Origin: UBA2256 sp964453055
Lineage (GTDB): Bacteria; Spirochaetota; Spirochaetia; Treponematales; Rectinemataceae
Length of the DNA stretch: 18,278 bases
Assembly: GCA_964453055.1 (NCBI GenBank)
Contig: CAYVOD010000035.1
Span: 1-18,278, forward strand
Reading direction: 5' to 3'
A program made the translations under genes and the position numbers. Below are positions 14,259-18,278 of this stretch, piece after piece (the first letter of the stretch is position 1; each line of letters starts with the position of its first letter). The notes beneath the pieces are model-generated. The model saw only the letters and a program-made list of their open reading frames with translations, was not told the origin of the DNA and searched no databases.

Positions 14259-14293
14259 CCCGCGACTTCGCGCTCGGAGCGGGCCGTCGCGGG
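14259..14293 (+). terminator. Stem-loop after the Isf-like gene
   Basis: CCCGCGAC (14259-14266) pairs with GTCGCGGG (14286-14293), 8 bp, and a small CGCT/AGCG hairpin forms inside. It lies 15 bp after the stop codon, but no U-run follows, so termination would be atypical. Confidence 0.4.
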
Positions 14294-14342
14294 TCCGAGA
14301 CGGCTAATTCATTGAATATATGATATTTCCGGGGCAAAATGC

Positions 14343-14371
14343 TTGCGGCTTTCTCCCGGACGTGATATTTT
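14343..14371 (+). promoter_or_regulatory. Promoter of the lysine riboswitch / asd transcript
   Basis: TTGCGG (14343-14348), a 17-bp spacer and TATTTT (14366-14371) preceded by TG-N give an extended -10 promoter. The predicted start near 14378 coincides with the 5' edge of the riboswitch aptamer, which supports both calls. Confidence 0.6.
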
Positions 14372-14378
14372 CGCCGAA

Positions 14379-14555
14379 ACCGATGGAGGAGCGATCCCCA
14401 AGAGTACAGCGACAGAGGGTCGGGACCCGATGACGCCGCGAGAAAGGGGAGGATCGCCGAAGGATCGAGGGCTTACCCAGGCCCCCGCTCTTGGACGACC
14501 GGGCTAATACCCGGCGGCTGTCGCGAGGCTCATAGCCTCGCGGAGAGCCTAAGGT
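14379..14555 (+). ncRNA. Lysine riboswitch (L box)
   Basis: The segment carries the conserved blocks of the lysine aptamer in order: GGAGGAGCGATCC with CAAGAGTA (14385-14406), GAAAGGGGAGGATCGCCGAAG (14442-14462), GGCGGCTGTC (14513-14522) and GGAGAGCC (14542-14549). P2 pairs GCGATCC (14391-14397) with GGATCGC (14451-14457). P4 is CCGGG-CTAATA-CCCGG (14499-14514). P5 is a 9-bp stem with a CAT loop (14522-14542). P1 pairs ACC..GG (14379-14386) with CC..GGT (14548-14555) around a 3x3 internal loop, so it is weak. It binds L-lysine and should shut down the downstream asd gene. Confidence 0.93.
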
Positions 14556-14577
14556 ACGCGACTTCCGCAGCATCCCC

Positions 14578-14673
14578 CGGGATACGGGTCGTATCCCGCG
14601 TCTTCCCCAGACGACACGAAGGGATTCAGCTCGAAGCTTCCAACCTTGGTCTCCGTCGCACAAGGAGACGGAA
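14578..14673 (+). promoter_or_regulatory. Riboswitch expression platform with an occluded asd ribosome binding site
   Basis: Between the aptamer and asd are hairpins CGGGATAC/GTATCCCG (14578-14598) and CGTCT/AGACG (14599-14613). Near the start codon the site AAGGAG (14662-14667) can be paired in two ways, GTCTCC (14649-14654) with GGAGAC (14664-14669) or CCTTG (14644-14648) with CAAGG (14661-14665). A third option, TCCGTC (14652-14657) with GACGGA (14667-14672), would leave most of it in a loop. No U-run terminator is present, so control of translation initiation is inferred. Confidence 0.6.
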
Positions 14674-15783
14674 ATGACAACAGGCAGGCCAAAAATCCCG
14701 GTGGCAATTCTAGGCGCCACCGGCGTCGTGGGACAGCGCTTTTTAAGGCGGCTGGCGGATCATCCTTTTTTCGAGGTTGCCTATCTGGCAGCTAGCGATC
14801 GCTCGGCGGGCAAAAAATACAAAGATGCCTGCCTTTGGCACCTGGGTGGCGAGCCCTTCGCCGGATACGGCGAAATGGTCGTGAGTCAATGCGACCCAAG
14901 CTCGGCGCAGGTTCCTCTGGCTTTCTCGGCCCTGGACGCCGACGCCGCGGTATCGATCGAGGCAGCGTTCGCCAAAAGAGGTTCCTACGTCTTTTCCAAC
15001 GCTTCGGCATATCGGATGGAGGATGACGTCCCCCTTCTCATCCCCGAGATCAACCCAGGACATCTCGGCATTCTGGAACGCCAGCAGGCCGGACGCGGAT
15101 GGAGAGGCGCCATAGTCACCAATCCCAACTGCACCACCGTCATGCTCGCCAGTCCTCTCGCGCCACTGGACAAGGCCTTCGGCATAGAGGCTGTCATGGC
15201 CACCAGCATGCAGGCCATTTCGGGCGCGGGGTATCCGGGAGTGAGCGCCCTGGATATACAGGGCAACGTAATACCCCTCATCAAAAAGGAAGAACCCAAG
15301 GTCGAATCGGAACCCCGGAAAATCCTCGGAAGGCTGCTGGGATCTGGCATGTCCGCATCCCTGGCGCCTTCGCGTTTCGTAATCTCCGCCACATGCACCC
15401 GGGTGCCGGTCATCGAAGGGCATACCATCGCCGTTTCGGTCAAGCTGAAAGGCGACCCTTCGGTGGAGGAGGTAATAGCGGCGATGGAATCCTTCGAACC
15501 GGAGACTGCCGGGCTCGGCCTGCCCTCGGCGCCGGAGCGTTTCTTGGCCGTATCCGCCGAGCCGGACAGGCCCCAGCCCCGAAAGGACGTGGAGGTAGAC
15601 GGCGGCATGAGGATAACGGTGGGAAGGGTAAGACCTTGCCCGATTCTAGGCATCAAGTTCATCGCCATGGGGCACAACACCGAACGGGGAGCCGCCGGCG
15701 CCTCGGTGCTGAACGCCGAACTGGCTTACGCCAAAGGACTACTCGCCCTGTCGGAGGAGGAGTGCCAGCGACGCACGGCGTGA
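14674..15783 (+). CDS. asd: Aspartate-semialdehyde dehydrogenase
   Basis: This 369-residue enzyme converts aspartyl phosphate to aspartate semialdehyde with NADPH, the branch point to lysine, threonine and methionine. Residues 11-23 are the Rossmann loop ILGATGVVGQRF. The nucleophile Cys153 lies in TNPNCTTVML, 'QAISGAGYPGVS' follows at 180-191, and the catalytic His250 is in RVPVIEGHT. 'GGMRITVGRVRPC' near the end is typical. The length and motifs fit the archaeal/fungal-type Asd rather than the E. coli type. AAGGAG at 14662-14667 lies 6 nt before the ATG. The lysine riboswitch directly upstream supports the function independently. A strong hairpin follows the stop, so it is probably transcribed alone. 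Confidence 0.95.
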   Translation: MTTGRPKIPVAILGATGVVGQRFLRRLADHPFFEVAYLAASDRSAGKKYKDACLWHLGGEPFAGYGEMVVSQCDPSSAQVPLAFSALDADAAVSIEAAFAKRGSYVFSNASAYRMEDDVPLLIPEINPGHLGILERQQAGRGWRGAIVTNPNCTTVMLASPLAPLDKAFGIEAVMATSMQAISGAGYPGVSALDIQGNVIPLIKKEEPKVESEPRKILGRLLGSGMSASLAPSRFVISATCTRVPVIEGHTIAVSVKLKGDPSVEEVIAAMESFEPETAGLGLPSAPERFLAVSAEPDRPQPRKDVEVDGGMRITVGRVRPCPILGIKFIAMGHNTERGAAGASVLNAELAYAKGLLALSEEECQRRTA

Positions 15784-15799
15784 AGTCATCGCGGAACCA

Positions 15800-15828
15800 C
15801 CGCCCTCCCGGTTTTCCGGGCGGGGCGG
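15800..15828 (+). terminator. Hairpin after asd
   Basis: A GC-rich stem of about 12 bp (CCGCCCTCCCGG with CCGGGCGGGGCGG, one bulge and one G-T pair) closes a TTTT loop 16 bp after the asd stop. No U-run follows the stem. Confidence 0.5.
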
Positions 15829-15879
15829 CGCAGGGCCCGTGGCTTGATACCTGAAGCCTGAAGCCCGGCCGCGGCTCGC

Positions 15880-17025
15880 TCAGACGCCCACTTTTTCCCA
15901 GCGGCCCGAGCGGAAGCTTCTCAGCATCGCCTCGATCGCCTCGACGCTATGGTGACCATCGGCGAAGTCGGCAAAACTTCTCTTGCCCACGGCCGCGTCG
16001 CGGTTCGCCAAGGAGGCATAAAAGCTTTCGATCATGTCCCGCTGGGCATGGGTCCTGTCCCGCGCCGGCTCGCGGAAGATCAAGATTTTATCGGGTTCGT
16101 TCCTTGTTCGTATGACCAGTCGCTCAGGGTCGCCGAAATCCCATAGGGCCGAGGCCCGGCTGCCGTCTATCTGTATCGAGGGGCCTGTCCCGCCTCCGGC
16201 GCTCACCTGGGATATTACGCAGTTGCCCCTGACGCCGCCGGAAAAGCGAAGCAGGGCGCTTCCGTAGTCCTCGGTGTCTACGTCCACGAGGCTCGGCCCT
16301 CCGCTTCCCCGGCCGGCGCCGCCGGATCGCCCGTCGCGGTTCCTTTCGCCGCCGTCAGCCCGCCCCGCGGCCGCCGCGCCCGGCTTCCATCGCCGGGGCA
16401 GAAAGGTTGCCAGGTCGGCGCAGGCTTCGTCTATCTTTCTTCCCATGAGGAAACACGCCAGATCGCACCAATGGGAGCCTATGTCAGCCATGGCGCGCGA
16501 AGGCCCGCCCGAAGAGCTCTCCACCCTCCAGTCGTAATCGCTGTCGCACAGCAGCCAATCCTGGAGATATTCGCCGTGCGCCGCGTAGATATCCCCCAGC
16601 CCGCCGCCGCTTATGATGTCGCGCAACTCCTTGACTGGGGCGTAATGCCTGTATACGAAATTCACCGCGGTCTTGACGTTGCGCGCGATAGAAAGATCGA
16701 GCAACTCTCCAGATTGCGCGGCGCTTATGGCGAGGGGTTTTTCGCAAAGCACTGGCTTGCCCGCCAGAACGGCGGCTTTGCATATTTCGTAATGGGAGAC
16801 GTTGGGCGAGCAGACATGGACGACATCGACCCGAGGGTCAGCGACGAGGTCGCGGTAATCGCCGTAATAGGCCGGTATCCCAAGCTCTTTCGCGACAGAT
16901 CCGGCGCGGTCGGCGTCGCGCATCGCGACCGCCTCGACATCTGCTAAGCCTGTCGATCGTATGGCGGCGATATGGGCGCGGCCTATTCTGCCCGCGCCTA
17001 CGATGCCGGCATGTAAGGTTCCCAT
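15880..17025 (-). CDS. Gfo/Idh/MocA-family NAD(P)-dependent oxidoreductase
   Basis: This 381-residue enzyme most likely oxidises or epimerises a sugar or cyclitol. The N-terminal Rossmann loop is GIVGAGRIGRAH (7-18), the EKP motif with Lys96 is in GKPVLCEKPLA, and the DIGSHWCDL segment (D181, H185) gives the catalytic Asp/His pair. Residues about 213-246 form a Gly/Arg/Ala-rich insert (GAAAAGRADGGERNRDGRS and on) that interrupts an otherwise normal C-terminal domain before VDTEDYGSALLRF. ATG 17025 is chosen over an upstream in-frame start because the family begins here and AGGGGG precedes it. A 40-bp inverted repeat separates it from the cupin gene upstream. The exact substrate is unknown. 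Confidence 0.88.
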   Translation of the reverse strand: MGTLHAGIVGAGRIGRAHIAAIRSTGLADVEAVAMRDADRAGSVAKELGIPAYYGDYRDLVADPRVDVVHVCSPNVSHYEICKAAVLAGKPVLCEKPLAISAAQSGELLDLSIARNVKTAVNFVYRHYAPVKELRDIISGGGLGDIYAAHGEYLQDWLLCDSDYDWRVESSSGGPSRAMADIGSHWCDLACFLMGRKIDEACADLATFLPRRWKPGAAAAGRADGGERNRDGRSGGAGRGSGGPSLVDVDTEDYGSALLRFSGGVRGNCVISQVSAGGGTGPSIQIDGSRASALWDFGDPERLVIRTRNEPDKILIFREPARDRTHAQRDMIESFYASLANRDAAVGKRSFADFADGHHSVEAIEAMLRSFRSGRWEKVGV

Positions 17026-17056
17026 TGAGCCCCCTGCTTTATGTCGACTTCGCGAG

Positions 17057-17096
17057 AGGCGCCCCAGGCCATGAGGCCTCATGGCCAGGGGCGCCT
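17057..17096. repeat. 40-bp near-perfect inverted repeat between the cupin and oxidoreductase genes
   Basis: AGGCGCCCC-A-GGCCATGAGG is followed with no spacer by its complement CCTCATGGCC-A-GGGGCGCCT, so 19 of 20 positions pair (a single A/A mismatch). The structure lies in the gap between two co-oriented genes. It could form an intercistronic RNA hairpin or a DNA cruciform; no U-run follows on the minus strand. Confidence 0.8.
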
Positions 17097-17115
17097 GGCT
17101 CGACGCCTTCTTGGG

Positions 17116-17514
17116 CTATTTGAGGAGCCGCCTGACCTCGGCCAGCTGCTCGGGCTTCAGCTGAAGCACCTCGCTGTTGGCCGCGCCCGTGGCGGAATCC
17201 TCCACCAGGATCAGCTTGACTTCCCTGGTGGTCACCGTATTGTGCCACAGGCCGCGGGGAATATTGTAGACCTTCATGGGCTCCATCCTGGTCGCCTTGA
17301 CGGCAAGCCCGCCGGGACCTTCCTCGGCGGACAAAAGCGTGCAGCTCCCCGCTAAGAGTATGAAAAGCTCGTCGGTTTCGTTGTGCCGCTCCAGGCAGTC
17401 TATGCCCGCGATGTCGTTGGCGGGCTTCCAATTCTTTATTCCCACCATCCACTTGGCGTTTTCGTAAACCCTGGTAAGGCCTTCGCCCTTATACTCGAAT
17501 TTCTGGATTTCCAT
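17116..17514 (-). CDS. Small cupin-domain protein
   Basis: This 132-residue single cupin has the first metal-site motif as CLERHNETDELFILLAGS (His44 region with the Asp-Glu following) and the second as 'NIPRGLWHNTV', whose His would complete the site. The ends fit a small beta-barrel with a C-terminal helix rich in Leu/Glu/Lys. It may be a sugar-binding or isomerase-like cupin or a metal-binding accessory; the family gives no firm role. It lies between the transketolase subunit (64 bp upstream) and the Gfo/Idh oxidoreductase on the same strand, which suggests carbohydrate metabolism. A GGAAG-type site lies about 7-8 nt before the ATG. Confidence 0.75.
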   Translation of the reverse strand: MEIQKFEYKGEGLTRVYENAKWMVGIKNWKPANDIAGIDCLERHNETDELFILLAGSCTLLSAEEGPGGLAVKATRMEPMKVYNIPRGLWHNTVTTREVKLILVEDSATGAANSEVLQLKPEQLAEVRRLLK

Positions 17515-17578
17515 ACCTACTTCCTTTTGGCGGCGGACCGTCCTCGCCTTCCCGGCCCAGGAGGGCCGTCGCCGCGGT

Positions 17579-18278
17579 TTATTTGCCCAATAGCTTCAGG
17601 CAAGCTTCCTCGATATGGGCAGGCGTCAGGCCGTAAGCCTTGAAAAGGTCCGCCGGCTTGCCCGACTGGCCGAAGCGGTCCTGTATGCCTAGGCGTCGGA
17701 ACTTGGCGGCCGACTGGCCGGCCAGCGTCTCGGCCACCGCCGAGCCCAGGCCGCCGATGACAGAATGCTCCTCCACGCTCAACACCGCGCCGCAGCGATT
17801 GGCGGCGGCCAGCACGGCTTCGGAGTCGAAGGGCTTTATCGTATGGACGTTGAGCACCGCCGCGCCGACGCCCTTCCCCTCCAGGCTCTGGGCTGCCGTC
17901 AACGCTTCTTTGACCATGAGCCCAGTTGCCACTATGCAGATGTCCTTCCCTTCCCTGAGAAGGTTAGCCTTGCCGGGGACGAAGGGAGTGTCGGGGCTTG
18001 TGAAGGTCTCCACCACGGGCCGGGCGACCCTGATATAGACGGGGCCGTTTATCTCCGCGGCGGCGAAGACCGCCTTGCGAGTCTCGGCTGAATCGCAGGG
18101 CACGAAGATAGTCATGTTGGGCACCACCCTCATGAGGGCTATGTCCTCCACGCTCTGGTGGCTTCCCCCGTCCTCGCCCACCGAAAGCCCAGAGTGGGAA
18201 AGGCCGAACTTCACGTTGGCGTTCACGTAGGCTATGGAATTGCGGATCTGCTCGTAGGCCCGCCCGGTTCCGAAGAGG
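17579..18278 (-). CDS. Transketolase, C-terminal subunit (5' end outside the window)
   Basis: At least 232 codons are present and the frame runs through the window edge (...GTGRAYEQIRNSIAYVNANVKFG), so the ATG inside 'YVNANVKFG' is not the start. It is the C-terminal subunit of a two-gene transketolase, which moves two-carbon units between sugar phosphates in the pentose phosphate pathway. The pyrimidine-binding domain is visible (SHSGLSVGEDGGSHQSVEDIA, RVVPNMTIFVPCDSAE, 'GPVYIRVARP'), followed by the transketolase C-domain (ICIVATGLMVKEAL, 'VLNVHTIKPFD', SVEEHSVIGGLGSAVAE). The N-terminal subunit should lie just beyond the right edge. The ending GLTPAHIEEACLKLLGK is typical. A DXS or sugar-specific transketolase variant is less likely. 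Confidence 0.9.
   Translation of the reverse strand, partial: LFGTGRAYEQIRNSIAYVNANVKFGLSHSGLSVGEDGGSHQSVEDIALMRVVPNMTIFVPCDSAETRKAVFAAAEINGPVYIRVARPVVETFTSPDTPFVPGKANLLREGKDICIVATGLMVKEALTAAQSLEGKGVGAAVLNVHTIKPFDSEAVLAAANRCGAVLSVEEHSVIGGLGSAVAETLAGQSAAKFRRLGIQDRFGQSGKPADLFKAYGLTPAHIEEACLKLLGK

Noticed and set aside
14578..14613. Intrinsic terminator in the lysine riboswitch expression platform
   Set aside because: The two hairpins are not followed by a U-run; the sequence instead favours control of the ribosome binding site.
16274..16537. Plus-strand open frame across the GC-rich insert of the Gfo/Idh gene
   Set aside because: Its Pro/Arg/Ser-rich product is the antisense of the low-complexity insert and has no start signals.

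Overview
The window is a GC-rich, densely coded stretch of a bacterial chromosome. The gene content suggests a fermentative anaerobe: a flavodiiron protein beside an Isf-like iron-sulfur flavoprotein, citrate lyase genes, a two-subunit type transketolase, a clostridial-style nitronate monooxygenase/FabK-like flavoprotein and a BspA-like leucine-rich surface protein. A spirochaete (Treponema/Spirochaeta relatives) is my best guess, but it is inferred from gene style and not from a marker gene.

Layout. 1-2028 (+): the 3' end of an unidentified gene, a four-helix SPW-like membrane protein, a GNAT acetyltransferase and an FRG-domain protein. 2066-4314 (-): nitronate monooxygenase, a 60-residue winged-helix-like protein and a beta-hydroxyacid dehydrogenase. 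4315-4509: divergent promoters and a palindrome. 4510-6246 (+): a secreted BspA-like protein with about 19 LRR_5 repeats, meeting a YbgC-like thioesterase (-) tail to tail over a shared CTAG. 6773-8495 (-): NADP isocitrate dehydrogenase preceded by only the 3' half of citG. 8508-12119 (+): only the 3' part of citE, then intact citF, a hairpin terminator, a half-size AbrB-family membrane protein and a PrpB-type 2-methylisocitrate lyase. 12190-14243: a divergent flavodiiron protein / Isf-like flavoprotein pair. 14379-15783 (+): a clear lysine riboswitch and the aspartate-semialdehyde dehydrogenase it should control. 15880-18278 (-): transketolase C-terminal subunit (runs off the window), a small cupin and a Gfo/Idh/MocA oxidoreductase.

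How they fit together. The middle of the window handles citrate, isocitrate and methylisocitrate, but its citrate lyase locus is broken. citG and citE have each lost their 5' part and are fused head to head within about 15 bp, and no citD or citC is visible. This is either a real deletion/inversion or an assembly chimera, and it is the most important thing to check. The lysine riboswitch has no U-tract terminator; instead the asd ribosome binding site lies inside alternative hairpins, pointing to translational control. Two genes (FRG protein and Isf-like protein) have promoters whose -10 box lies exactly 6 nt before the ATG with no Shine-Dalgarno, so they may be leaderless, whereas most other genes have strong GGAGG-type sites. 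I found no tRNA, rRNA, CRISPR array, transposase or phage gene. No wholly new multi-gene system is evident.
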